The notes below the pieces were generated by a model. That model did not search any database, was not told the DNA's origin, and saw only the letters and a program-made list of their open reading frames with translations. Shown here one piece after another: positions 25,461 to 33,445 of a DNA stretch of 49,721 nucleotides. How positions within the stretch are numbered: the first letter of the stretch is position 1; the number at the start of each line of letters is the position of its first letter. A program made the position numbers and the translations under genes. This stretch comes from Acidobacteriota bacterium (GTDB lineage: Bacteria; Acidobacteriota; Terriglobia; Acidiferrales; UBA7541): positions 1 to 49,721 of the forward strand of contig JABDGF010000011.1 of assembly GCA_013286165.1 (NCBI GenBank), given 5' to 3'.

Positions 25461-26198
25461 ATGGTTGACGAGCTGTTCGCGACTGATGTCGAAGCCGAGG
25501 CTTATCGCCAACGGTGGGAAGACACTCTCGAACCAGTGATCGTGAAGAACCTTGAGAATGTTCAGGGTGACGAGCGCGACGTAATCTTCATATCGACCGT
25601 CTACGGGAAAGATGCTTCTGGTAACTTCCATCAACGCTTTGGGCCAATCAACGGTGCTCACGGTCATCGACGACTGAACGTGCTATTCACAAGGGCGAAA
25701 AAACAGGTCCGCATTTTTAGCTCGATGAAGTCTACGGATATAAAAATCGAGACAACGAGTCGCGCTGGTGTTAAGGCCCTCAAGGGGTATCTTGCTTATG
25801 CCGAAACCGGGCACCTCGATGTCCCGCAACTGAGCGAAAAAGGCCCAGACAGTGACTTTGAGCGGTGGGTTATGGATATGCTCGTTGAGAATGGCTATGA
25901 GGTCGTACCGCAGCTAGGCGTGGCTGGTTATTTCATCGATCTTGCAGTACGCAACCCTGAAAACAATGGAGCTTTCATTCTCGGAATCGAATGTGACGGC
26001 GCGATGTACCACTCCGCGCGTTCTGCGCGAGATCGCGATCGACTTCGGCAGGAAACTTTAGAGAGACTCGGCTGGCGTATATATCGGATTTGGTCGACAG
26101 ACTGGTTTCGGAACCCGCGAATAGAGTTTCAAAAGTTGTCTGATACGCTCAACAAGTTAAGGCAAAACGGCACCGCTGGAGGCAGTGCGGGAATCTAG
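25461..26198 (+). CDS. C-terminal fragment of an SF1 (Upf1/Dna2-like) helicase with fused MTES_1575-type nuclease domain
   Basis: The 245 residues correspond only to the end of a much larger protein. ENVQGDERDVIFISTVYG and RRLNVLFTRAKKQV are the last helicase motifs (V and VI) of superfamily 1 enzymes. After a linker, residues about 125-215 form a restriction-endonuclease-like domain (FERWVMDMLVENGYEVVPQL, FIDLAVRN, LGIECDGAMYHS, RDRLRQETLERLGWRIYRIW). Full-length relatives exceed 1000 residues and often sit in defence islands. In-frame codons before the ATG (PKPQQELIQK) look homologous up to a TGA at 25419, so the gene is a truncated remnant. No walker A part lies in the window. It begins 230 bases from tRNA-Ser. 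Confidence 0.75.
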   Translation: MVDELFATDVEAEAYRQRWEDTLEPVIVKNLENVQGDERDVIFISTVYGKDASGNFHQRFGPINGAHGHRRLNVLFTRAKKQVRIFSSMKSTDIKIETTSRAGVKALKGYLAYAETGHLDVPQLSEKGPDSDFERWVMDMLVENGYEVVPQLGVAGYFIDLAVRNPENNGAFILGIECDGAMYHSARSARDRDRLRQETLERLGWRIYRIWSTDWFRNPRIEFQKLSDTLNKLRQNGTAGGSAGI

Positions 26199-26425
26199 CC
26201 CCTTGTGTAACAGGCATAAGCACATTCACTGACGCTGCTTTCTACCTAGACGCATACCCACTGAAAGCTCGGTAGCGAGATTGACTTAGGTTGCAGAGCC
26301 CGGCCCAAGCCAGAAGCTATCTCTTCCCCGGGCGAATTCTTTTCACGAGAGCGCCGACTTTCGCGCCTGCACCGTCCTGTTTATCGACTGAAGCAGCCTG
26401 ATGAGGAGAGCACTGCCAACGCTTG

Positions 26426-27499
26426 CTAAGCCGGAAGCTTTTGTGATGTGGGATACTGGTGTTGCTCACGGCCTACTGCGCCATCATACTTCTTTGTCGT
26501 TTTAAAAAGTTCGAAACGACCGTCACCCGCGTAAAACTTCAGTCTCTCGCGTAGCGCCTGCATTTCGGCTTGCGGCATCGGCGTGAAGCCGCGAGCGATC
26601 TCAAGGTTCTGTTCGAGTACAGCTAGCGAGTCCATGCCGCTGATCGTTGTTGCTACGGGTAGGCTCATCGCATAGCGCAAGCCTTCTTGTGCAGTAATCG
26701 CTCCACCCGTGACCATTTCACCAGAACCGCCCAGACTTTTCATCCCAAGCACCGCAACGCCCTTTTCCAGCGCCACAGGCAGCACTTGATTTTCGAAGCT
26801 CCGAAAACTGGCGTCAAACGCGTTTAAGGGCATTTGCACCGTATCAAAGGGAAAACCGTGCTGAAGCATTCGAAGGTGAATCGCTGGGTCTTTGTGGCCT
26901 GTGAATCCTATGAAGCGAACTTTACCCTGCTGCTTCGCTGTGAGTAACGCTTCCGCCGCGCCGCCAGATGTAAAGATCAAATCAGGATCGTTGTAATAGA
27001 TCACCTCATGTACTTGCCACAGATCGAGATGGTCGGTCTGAAGCCTCCGTAGCGATTGCTCCAGCATTTGCATGGCGATGTCTTTACCACGCCCGTGCGT
27101 ACACACTTTCGTCATCACGAAGGCCTGATCCCGCTTTCCGCGAAGCGCGTTTCCGAGCCGTTCCTCACTGACGCCATCGTGATAATCCCAAGCGTTGTCG
27201 AAGAAGTTCACTCCTGCATCTAGCGCACGCGCGACAAGCTCATTGGCTTCGTCTTGACCCTTCGTTGAGCCGAGATGAAAACCGCCGACTCCAAGAGCGG
27301 AGACCTGGACACCTGTCTTGCCGAGACCACGCTTGGGGACCTCCGCGACTGGGGATGAGCCAGCGGCAGACTGTCCGCGTCCGCCACGAGTGGAGTCTCG
27401 CGCGCGAGTCATGGCGCTAGCGGTGAATGCTGCAACGCCCTTTACAAAATCACGCCGCGTAAATCCATCCTCAAACTCGAATTCCGTATCAGCAGACAT
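26426..27499 (-). CDS. Aldo/keto reductase with Tat signal
   Basis: A 357-residue protein. GAGGGTAA lies just before the ATG. The N-terminus has TRRDFVKG and a hydrophobic stretch (VAAFTASAM), a twin-arginine export signal. The reductase domain (from about residue 55) has LGVGGFHLGSTKG, the active-site DNAWDYHDG, MTKVCTHGRG and LDLWQVHEV, giving the Asp, Tyr, Lys and His of the AKR superfamily. The family reduces carbonyls with NADPH. It follows a close paralogue by 24 bases in the same direction, so the two form an operon. Substrate is unknown. An exported NADPH enzyme would need its cofactor loaded before Tat export. Confidence 0.9.
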   Translation of the reverse strand: MSADTEFEFEDGFTRRDFVKGVAAFTASAMTRARDSTRGGRGQSAAGSSPVAEVPKRGLGKTGVQVSALGVGGFHLGSTKGQDEANELVARALDAGVNFFDNAWDYHDGVSEERLGNALRGKRDQAFVMTKVCTHGRGKDIAMQMLEQSLRRLQTDHLDLWQVHEVIYYNDPDLIFTSGGAAEALLTAKQQGKVRFIGFTGHKDPAIHLRMLQHGFPFDTVQMPLNAFDASFRSFENQVLPVALEKGVAVLGMKSLGGSGEMVTGGAITAQEGLRYAMSLPVATTISGMDSLAVLEQNLEIARGFTPMPQAEMQALRERLKFYAGDGRFELFKTTKKYDGAVGREQHQYPTSQKLPA

Positions 27500-27523
27500 T
27501 GTTACCCTCAGGGTCGCCGCGTA

Positions 27524-28558
27524 TTACTCTTGGATTTTCGGATATGGATGCCCGTCGTTCACGGTGGCTAGGACGGTTTCTTTCGTTTCGTCGGACTGCA
27601 TATCGATGGGGAAGCCGTGGGCCATGCGCGCTTCCGGATTGTCGAACTTGATTGAAGTCTTGTAGAGCTCGAAGTGTCCGTCGGCGGCAGCAGATCGGAC
27701 CCGATGTTCCAGCGCTTGCATCTCGACTTCTGACATCGGCTTAAAGTTCTGAGCGATGCTCAAATTCTGGCAGAGAATTTCGGGACGTTCCATTCCCGTA
27801 ATTGTCACCGTTACCGAAAGACTCATCGCGTAACGCAGAGATTCTTCTGCTGTGACAGTACCGTTCTGGATGGGCTCGCCATGTCCGCTGAGCGGTTTCA
27901 TTCCGAGGACGGCGATGCCCCTTCGCGTGAGTTCCGGTAGAACTAGTGCCTTAAAACTCTGAAATGTTGCGTCAAAGGCGTTTAGTGGCATCTGTACGGC
28001 ATCGAAGGGGAAACCGGTCGCGAGCATTCCCAGATGAACTGATGGATTTTTGTGACCGCTAAAGCCGAGAAAGCGAACTTTGCCTTCGCGCTGTGCCCTC
28101 AGCATCGCTTCGGCAGCGCCGCCCGGTCGGATGAAGAGTTCGGGATCATTGTCGAAACCCATGCCGTGCGCCTGCCAAAGATCAAGATGATCAGTCTGGA
28201 GGCGGTTGAGCGACTCTTCGAGCATCCGAGTCGCGAGCGATCCGTCGCGACCGTGCGTACAAACCTTGGTCATGAGGAATACTCTGTCGCGGCGACCTTT
28301 GAGGCCTTTACCCAACCAGTTTTCGCTCTTGCCGTTATGGTATTCCCAGCAGTTGTCGAAAAATGTCACGCCACCATCGACAGCTTCGTGAACGAGCGAG
28401 ACTGCGGTTTGTTCGTCTTTTGCTGCGCCTAGATGATGCCCGCCCATTCCAAGGATCGACACTCTAACGGAGTCATGTTTCCCAAAGGGGCGAGTCGGAA
28501 TAGAGCCAACAGGATTGAAAAGTGTTGCAGCTGCACGTCGATTCTTCGTGGAGGGCAT
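27524..28558 (-). CDS. Aldo/keto reductase, upstream paralogue
   Basis: A 344-residue protein from the ATG at 28558 (a TTG three codons earlier is also in frame). It has LGMGGHHLGAAKD, FFDNCWEYHNG, LMTKVCTHGRD and LDLWQAHGM, the same AKR active-site set as the next gene, and the two align along their length with about half the residues equal by eye. Unlike its partner it has no clear Tat motif, only NRRAAATLF near the start, which may be a decayed signal. Tandem duplication followed by different localisation is the simplest reading. The 297-base gap upstream shows no gene. Confidence 0.88.
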   Translation of the reverse strand: MPSTKNRRAAATLFNPVGSIPTRPFGKHDSVRVSILGMGGHHLGAAKDEQTAVSLVHEAVDGGVTFFDNCWEYHNGKSENWLGKGLKGRRDRVFLMTKVCTHGRDGSLATRMLEESLNRLQTDHLDLWQAHGMGFDNDPELFIRPGGAAEAMLRAQREGKVRFLGFSGHKNPSVHLGMLATGFPFDAVQMPLNAFDATFQSFKALVLPELTRRGIAVLGMKPLSGHGEPIQNGTVTAEESLRYAMSLSVTVTITGMERPEILCQNLSIAQNFKPMSEVEMQALEHRVRSAAADGHFELYKTSIKFDNPEARMAHGFPIDMQSDETKETVLATVNDGHPYPKIQE

Positions 28559-28855
28559 GATCAGCAAGCAAGATCATGAGTGCTTTGATTTGCGGCCACA
28601 ATACAGTGAAACGCGTAAACGTCCAATCCTCGATCGGCCTAGATGCGCCGTGCGCACTGCGGTGTCGTGACGTGCGACCCGTGGACCAACCGTCTATGTG
28701 GGCAGGAGAAGGATTGGCCACGGCAATCCGGTGCCGGGTAGCGAGTCTGATATTTCCACGCACCCGCTCGCCCGAAAAGCGTTGGCTCGTTTAGCGGGCG
28801 TGACGGACTCGTTTCATATAGCGGCGCAAAGCGATACGTAGGTGGTTTGAATGGT

Positions 28856-29248
28856 TCAAGAAGGCCGAGCGTCTGAGGCTTTTGAAACTGCATCTCGAAT
28901 CGAGGGCACCAACGTATCGAATAGCGTTGTCTTGTCGAGGACTCGAAATGCGCCGAGTTGTTCGGCTGCCTTCATCAGATCCTCGTCCGCTGGGTGGAAA
29001 GTGATCGCGATCACGGCGCATTCACAAGCTCTGGCTAGCTCAGCCAGATGAGATGGCTGAGAATCCTTACCGCACGGCATTCGAATATCGCAGATCAGCA
29101 CGTCCGCCTTCGCGGACTCTAAGCTTTTAACGGCCTGTTTGAAGTCTTCGGCTTCGCCAACCACCTGTATATCGGCTTGGCTTTCGAGCAATCGTCGGAC
29201 TGCGGCGCGGATCGCGTTCGAATCGTCTGCGATGAAAACCTTAATCAC
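28856..29248 (-). CDS. Single-domain response regulator, type 1, copy a
   Basis: A 130-residue stand-alone receiver with no output domain, starting at GTG behind GAGGG. It keeps the acidic pair in FIADDS, phospho-acceptor Asp54 in LICDIRMP, the Thr in AITF and the Lys in VLDKTTL, so it should be phosphorylated. It probably acts by protein contact, as CheY-like proteins do. A paralogue near 39 kb is about 70% identical by eye. It lies 100 bases downstream of a second receiver gene in the same direction. No histidine kinase is present in the window. Confidence 0.88.
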   Translation of the reverse strand: MIKVFIADDSNAIRAAVRRLLESQADIQVVGEAEDFKQAVKSLESAKADVLICDIRMPCGKDSQPSHLAELARACECAVIAITFHPADEDLMKAAEQLGAFRVLDKTTLFDTLVPSIRDAVSKASDARPS

Positions 29249-29349
29249 GGTCCCTCGTGTTTTAGAGATTCAGTTCCCTCAAAAGGTCGGCAGTGCCTGA
29301 TGTGTGAACAAACCCTACGCGGGTGTACCAAAATGGTCAAGGGGCTCGC

Positions 29350-29709
29350 CTACGCTTCCACCAGCTCTTCGGCTACCGCGACAACCTGACTCACGTTGTC
29401 TTTCTCCATGATTCGCGTTGCCCAAGGAACTTGCGTAGCTTTCACGACGCCCGCGTGCATAGTAAACAGAACTATGGGCACGGTCGGATACAAGGCGCGT
29501 ATTCGTCTGCCCGCTTCTACTCCGGACATACCGGGCATCGCAAGATCAAGGATGACCAAGTCCGGCCTGTGCTGCTTCGCCAGCTCGACGGCCTCCGCGC
29601 CATCCTTAGCTTCAGCGCATATTTCCAGATAAATGTGCTCGTGAAACGCACGGCAAAGCAGCTTCCGCATCAAGGGAGAGTCATCCGCGACCAAAATTCG
29701 TTTCGACAC
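29350..29709 (-). CDS. Single-domain response regulator, type 2, copy a
   Basis: A 119-residue CheY-like receiver starting at GTG. RILVADDSPLMRKLLC, phospho-acceptor Asp55 in LVILDLAMPGMSG, Thr in LFTMH and Lys in IMEKDN are all present. No output domain. It is divergent, across about 100 bases, from a small helical protein gene whose paralogue lies next to the matching receiver near 43 kb. That repeated pairing suggests that receiver and small protein work together. Confidence 0.88.
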   Translation of the reverse strand: MSKRILVADDSPLMRKLLCRAFHEHIYLEICAEAKDGAEAVELAKQHRPDLVILDLAMPGMSGVEAGRRIRALYPTVPIVLFTMHAGVVKATQVPWATRIMEKDNVSQVVAVAEELVEA

Positions 29710-29809
29710 AGTAGCTACAAGGGTGGCCGAAGCTACAGCGTGCGTACATACAGCAAACCACTATGCTCCTGGAAGAATGCTGAGGTATATTCCCATCAGA
29801 GGTCAAAAC

Positions 29810-30055
29810 ATGGCGCAGCCGTACTCCTGGACGGCAGCCTTCGAGAAAGCACAGAGCGAGACCGATCCGACACGGCTACAAGGCGCGGTTATGGCCGCAG
29901 AGGAAGCGATGGTCCAACGGAGGATGGAGCTTTCGGGCGACGACGCCGGGGCGCACCCAGAGCTAGAAGCGCTGCGCGCGGCGGCAATTGAGCTTTTGAA
30001 ATTAAAGACTGAGAAGCTAGGTTGGCCGGGTATTGGTTCGACTCCCAAGCCCTAA
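29810..30055 (+). CDS. Small helical protein, family X, copy a (unknown function)
   Basis: An 81-residue protein; the ATG at 29810 has AGAGGT 6 bases upstream and matches the start of its paralogue near 43.4 kb. Shared pattern: YSW, then AQxExD, VMxAExA, RxxELSxDxAG, and a tail with LLxxKxEKL and WP. About 40% of positions agree by eye. It is predicted to be all-helical and charged, with no membrane segment or known motif. Both copies lie next to a type-2 receiver gene. A partner or regulator of the receiver is an inference only. Confidence 0.65.
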   Translation: MAQPYSWTAAFEKAQSETDPTRLQGAVMAAEEAMVQRRMELSGDDAGAHPELEALRAAAIELLKLKTEKLGWPGIGSTPKP

Positions 30056-30766
30056 CGCGCGGCGATCAGCAGCCCGCCGACCCCACCGAAAATGAGTACC
30101 AGGCGCTTCATGGCGGCAACGTCAAAACTATAGCAAGCCACACGCCCTACTGCTCTGCACTTCGTGCCGCCTTTTTTATCCGGACGACGTGGACGAGTTC
30201 AAGTTGTCGCCCGCCGAGGGTTCGACAAGCCCTCCCCGGTCTGACTGAGCATAGCGGACACGGAACTGAAATCGGGCTGACTCTCAGACGAATAACTTTG
30301 AGCATCCATAGACACTAGCATGCCGGGCCAGTTGCTTTCAGTGCGCTTGCGTACGGACTGCCAGCGGAACCTGCCGATCGCCTAAAGTCCTGGTAAACGC
30401 CGCAACCGGACAAAGGAAGCTGCTGGCACCGCCGGCGAGAATCAAATCTCTGGCAAAGGGGAGGAACGCCGGACTTCCGAATTACGTGTCCACATAATTG
30501 GGAAGTCCGGCGGGGAGACGTTTGGAGAGTTGCCGTCAAGATACGCGACGGCGATGATTGATCCCATACTGCGGTGGCTTGAAACTTCAGAAGAGAGTTA
30601 TGTAGGGCGGCTCGTCGTGGCTCCCAGAAATCTCACAGCATAGTTGATTGTCTTGCTTGTTCTCAAACCGAGCGGGCTTGAGCAAGCCCGGCTTCGGAAC
30701 GGCTCACGTAACGAACTCGTTCGCGCATTCCGCTGACACCGAAACTGCTCGAATTACAGTAAATCC
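30056..30766. other. 711-base gap without a credible gene
   Basis: Only scattered short frames are seen. Two palindromes stand out: GCCGGACTTCC (30468-30478) with GGAAGTCCGGC (30501-30511), extended by AATTA/TAATT to a near-perfect 17-base inverted repeat, and CGGGCTTG-AG-CAAGCCCG (30673-30690). The gap separates the first receiver group from pyrophosphatase. It could be decayed mobile-element DNA, but no transposase remnant is readable. Confidence 0.5.
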
Positions 30767-31333
30767 TTACTTTCGCTTCGCTGCCCTTATTCCCGATTTA
30801 ACCCTTCTTCGTGCCTCGCCGGGACCCTTAACGTCGAGGATGCGGTATTTTTCGCCAGAAAGTTTGTGGTAATCCACAAAAAATTCTCCCAGTTCTTTCA
30901 CGAACTGTTTCCCAAGCTGATTTACGTGCTTGACGCGGGCGTAACTGTGATTTTGTTCTTCTACGGCGACGATGCGGTCATTGCGTATCGTCTTTTTCTT
31001 GCTGTCTTGCTCGCCCTCAATGACTCCGATGATCCTGCACTTCAGTAAACAACCGGCGAACGCCGGTTCGTCCATCAACACCAGAACGTCGGTAGGGTCT
31101 CCGTCTTGGGCTAACGTGGATGGCACGAAACCGAAATCATAGGGAAAGGTCATACCGGCTGGAAGAACTTTTGTCAGAGCGAATATTTTGAGATCCGTAT
31201 CGAAAGCGAACTTGTTCCTGCTTCCTTTCGGAGTCTCAATAACGACTTGAAGAAGATCGGAATCGTCCTCGTCTTTGGGCGCGAGATGGACAGGGTTCGC
31301 CATCCCCGATTCTTTTTGCCGGTTCTTAGCCAT
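30767..31333 (-). CDS. ppa: Inorganic pyrophosphatase, family I
   Basis: A 188-residue soluble enzyme from the ATG at 31333, with CAGGAGAG upstream; a GTG three codons earlier is less well placed. The signature DGDPTDVLVL with three metal-binding Asp is at about residue 80, preceded by FPYDFGFVPSTLAQ. Family I enzymes hydrolyse pyrophosphate to phosphate with Mg2+. KNRQKESGMANPVHL at the start and the basic RRRVKSGIRAAKRK tail are additions relative to the usual core of about 175 residues. In this setting it may be a second, accessory copy rather than the housekeeping gene; that cannot be tested here. Confidence 0.88.
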   Translation of the reverse strand: MAKNRQKESGMANPVHLAPKDEDDSDLLQVVIETPKGSRNKFAFDTDLKIFALTKVLPAGMTFPYDFGFVPSTLAQDGDPTDVLVLMDEPAFAGCLLKCRIIGVIEGEQDSKKKTIRNDRIVAVEEQNHSYARVKHVNQLGKQFVKELGEFFVDYHKLSGEKYRILDVKGPGEARRRVKSGIRAAKRK

Positions 31334-31445
31334 GAGTTTCACTCTCCTGAGTCGGTCCCATTGTGTGCAGGTGTAATCAAATTAGATGATTCGCTCCACG
31401 AGCCGGGCCAGTCTTGCAGCCCGGTTCGCTCCGAGGTGGACATTT

Positions 31446-31802
31446 ATGTGGAAAGACCTGCTCATACGCTTCTTCGTTGGGGGAGCATTCGTGTCTGCCT
31501 TCGCAGCTGTCGGAACCGTCCTAAAGCCCAAGAGTTTTGCTGGTCTTTTCGGAGCGTCTCCTGCGATCGCGCTAAGCACACTTTTGCTGACTTCACGGAG
31601 CAACGGGGCGGTTTACGCCGCGTTGGAGGCTCGCTCGGGAATGATTGGCGCTCTTGCTTTCTGCGCCTACGCGTACTGCGTGATGAAGTTGATCGCGACG
31701 CGAAGGCCCGACGTTAAGTGGCCGACGTACGGATTTCTCGTCGTGTGGTTCGCTGTTGCGTTCAGCATTTGGTGGCTTCTTGGACTGGGGCACACGTCGT
31801 GA
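31446..31802 (+). CDS. Small membrane protein, DUF3147-like, first of a pair
   Basis: A 118-residue protein from the ATG at 31446, with GAGGTGG upstream. It has about four membrane spans: LIRFFVGGAFVSAFAAVGTV, a Pro-containing ASPAIALSTLLL helix, GALAFCAYAYCVMKLI and a Trp-rich VVWFAVAFSIWWLLG. IRFxxGG and FGASPAI match segments of the next protein, so the two are distant homologues. The stop overlaps the GTG start of the next gene (GTGA), pointing to coupled translation and probably a heteromeric complex. Function unknown. Confidence 0.7.
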   Translation: MWKDLLIRFFVGGAFVSAFAAVGTVLKPKSFAGLFGASPAIALSTLLLTSRSNGAVYAALEARSGMIGALAFCAYAYCVMKLIATRRPDVKWPTYGFLVVWFAVAFSIWWLLGLGHTS

Positions 31803-32227
31803 TCGTCAAACTCAATTGGGCCGCGGTGAAAGAAACGTCGGGAAAGGATTACGTTATCCGATTCATATTGGGAGGGCTTGTCACAGTCGCAACTGGACTG
31901 ATCGCGAAAAAGTTCGGACCCACAGTGGGCGGATTATTTCTGGCGTTTCCAGCCATATTCCCCGCGACGGCGACCTTAATCGCAGAACAACAAGCGCATA
32001 AAAAAGAACGCTACTCGCTTAAGGGGATGGTCAGAGGTCGCCTCGCTGTTGCTGTGGAAGCAAAAGGAACATCGCTGGGGACGGTGGGTCTCGCAGGATT
32101 TCTGCTTACTGCGTGGCTACTCATCAGAAGCTGCTCGCCGTGTACGGTGTTTCTGCTAGCAACCAGCGCCTGGGTGGTGACGTCGGTTTCACTGTGGTTT
32201 CTCATGAAACGAGTGTTCCGCCGCTGA
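31799..32227 (+). CDS. Small membrane protein, DUF3147-like, second of a pair
   Basis: A 142-residue protein whose GTG start overlaps the stop of the previous gene by four bases. It shows VIRFILGGLVTVATGLIAKK, FGPTVGGLFLAFPAIFPATA, GTVGLAGFLLTAWLLI and VFLLATSAWVVTSVSLWFLM as four membrane segments, with a cytoplasmic-looking basic loop (EQQAHKKERYSLKGMVRGRL). The pattern LGGLVxxxxxLxAxxxGPxxGGLxxAFPA is typical of DUF3147. Paired small multi-span proteins of this kind recall heterodimeric transporters, but no substrate is known. Confidence 0.75.
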   Translation: MIVKLNWAAVKETSGKDYVIRFILGGLVTVATGLIAKKFGPTVGGLFLAFPAIFPATATLIAEQQAHKKERYSLKGMVRGRLAVAVEAKGTSLGTVGLAGFLLTAWLLIRSCSPCTVFLLATSAWVVTSVSLWFLMKRVFRR

Positions 32228-32248
32228 TAGCCCTTAGTCGGGAGATTC

Positions 32249-33076
32249 CTATAGAACAGACGATTCACGTACCGCTCGCACCCAACTCTGCAGCTCGTCG
32301 CGGGTCATACAATTAACGATTCGCGAGCCCGGAATTTTCGCCGCCAGCGCGGAGGCTGCTGAAAATGCCATGAACCGAAGTTGCGACGGACCGTGGGAAT
32401 CGGTACCTAACGAGATTCGGCATCCGGACTTACGCGCCAGCTCCAGGAGGTCAGGGCTTAAATCCTGCCTGTCGGGGTAGCCGTCAATCTCCACAGCCTT
32501 ATCGAGGTCCGCAGCCATGTCGAATACTCTGCTCCAGTTGGCCGTAAGACCCATTCGGTAATTGTAAATTCTGCCGCGAGGATGACCTAGGATCTGAATC
32601 GCCGGGTTGCGAAGTGCCGCGATATAACGCTCCGTCTGATCTTCTGTTTTCCGAAGAGAGGAGTGAAAGCAGCCGAGAACTATGTCGAGTTCTGCTAGCG
32701 CGTCCCTCTCCATATCAACTTCACCACCCGGACTCAAATTCACTTCTACTGAGCGCAACACTCTGAGTTTTTCGCCGCGTTTCCTTAACGTACTGTTTAC
32801 TCCAACGATTTCACGTCCTTGCTTGCGAAGTTCTGGTTCGTCGATTCCTCCAGCGATCTTGAGTCCTTTGGAGTGATCTGTGATCGCGATGTACTCGTAC
32901 CCGCGTTCAGCGGCAGCCTCCGCCATTTCGGCGACAGTTCCTTCTCCATCGCTCCAGACCGAGTGCATCTGGAGGTCACCTTTAAGGTTTGACAGCCATT
33001 GTGTATGCTGACCCAGAATCGTCTCGGTTTGAGTGATGGTACGGAAGCCGCAGCGGATCGGAGGTACTTCAGTCAC
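32249..33076 (-). CDS. PHP-domain phosphoesterase part of an HhH-PHP protein
   Basis: A 275-residue PHP domain. Metal-binding motifs are LQMHSVWSDG, AITDHSKG, RSVEVNLSP, GCFHSSL, LGHPRGRIYN and GTDSHGPSQ. They resemble the C-terminal part of PolX-type proteins, and PHP domains hydrolyse phosphoesters, often in DNA. The frame continues upstream: the codon before its GTG is TAG, and beyond it the same frame encodes a helix-hairpin-helix domain. The joint (EKPP, stop, VTEVPPIRCGF) reads as one continuous linker. So this is either the second half of a gene broken by one base change, or it restarts at the GTG directly after the stop. Confidence 0.85.
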   Translation of the reverse strand: MTEVPPIRCGFRTITQTETILGQHTQWLSNLKGDLQMHSVWSDGEGTVAEMAEAAAERGYEYIAITDHSKGLKIAGGIDEPELRKQGREIVGVNSTLRKRGEKLRVLRSVEVNLSPGGEVDMERDALAELDIVLGCFHSSLRKTEDQTERYIAALRNPAIQILGHPRGRIYNYRMGLTANWSRVFDMAADLDKAVEIDGYPDRQDLSPDLLELARKSGCRISLGTDSHGPSQLRFMAFSAASALAAKIPGSRIVNCMTRDELQSWVRAVRESSVL

Positions 33077-33328
33077 CTAGGGCGGCTTTTCGATCCATTT
33101 CCGAAGCTCCTTTGCGATAAATGGCCCGACGCCGCTCAGTTCAGTCAACTGTCGCTGTGCGCGGTGTAAGTCGCTCGCTTCCTCAGGCCACAGAAACGCT
33201 TTGCGAGCGGCGCGGCGAAACGCCTTGTTCAACGGTGGCGGAACCTCGCCGCCGCGATTGGCAAGGAGTTCGGCGAGATCCGCGTTCGAAAGAGACTCAA
33301 CGGCTCGCTTCTTCGTCAATTTCGCCAC
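33077..33328 (-). CDS. Helix-hairpin-helix N-terminal part of the split HhH-PHP protein
   Basis: An 83-residue product from GTG at 33328. LTELSGVGPFIAKELRKWI is a helix-hairpin-helix DNA-binding motif; the preceding helices resemble the N-terminal region of PolX/PHP proteins. It ends with TAG at 33077-33079, immediately followed in the same frame by GTG and the PHP domain. Full-length relatives, as I recall them, carry both domains with the linker PP-E-V-x-E-P, which suggests that GAG became TAG here. Alternatives are a sequencing error, amber readthrough or stop-start reinitiation. Confidence 0.75.
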   Translation of the reverse strand: MAKLTKKRAVESLSNADLAELLANRGGEVPPPLNKAFRRAARKAFLWPEEASDLHRAQRQLTELSGVGPFIAKELRKWIEKPP

Positions 33329-33445
33329 GCTTTTAGCTCAACCAACCGAACGACATTTGGCTACTCCACGTTGCCGCCATAACCCTCCCCTAAACTGCCG
33401 TAAGGCCCGTTTCAGCCTGCGGCTGTCACGTTCTAACGCCCCTAA

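Noticed and set aside
30052-30111. 19-codon hydrophobic peptide (MKRLVLIFGGVGGLLIAAR) on the minus strand
   Set aside because: No ribosome site and too short to judge; may be the truncated start of a lost gene.
30315-30539. 74-codon frame in the 711-base gap
   Set aside because: Cys/Arg/Pro-rich random-looking product crossing the inverted repeat, no ribosome site.
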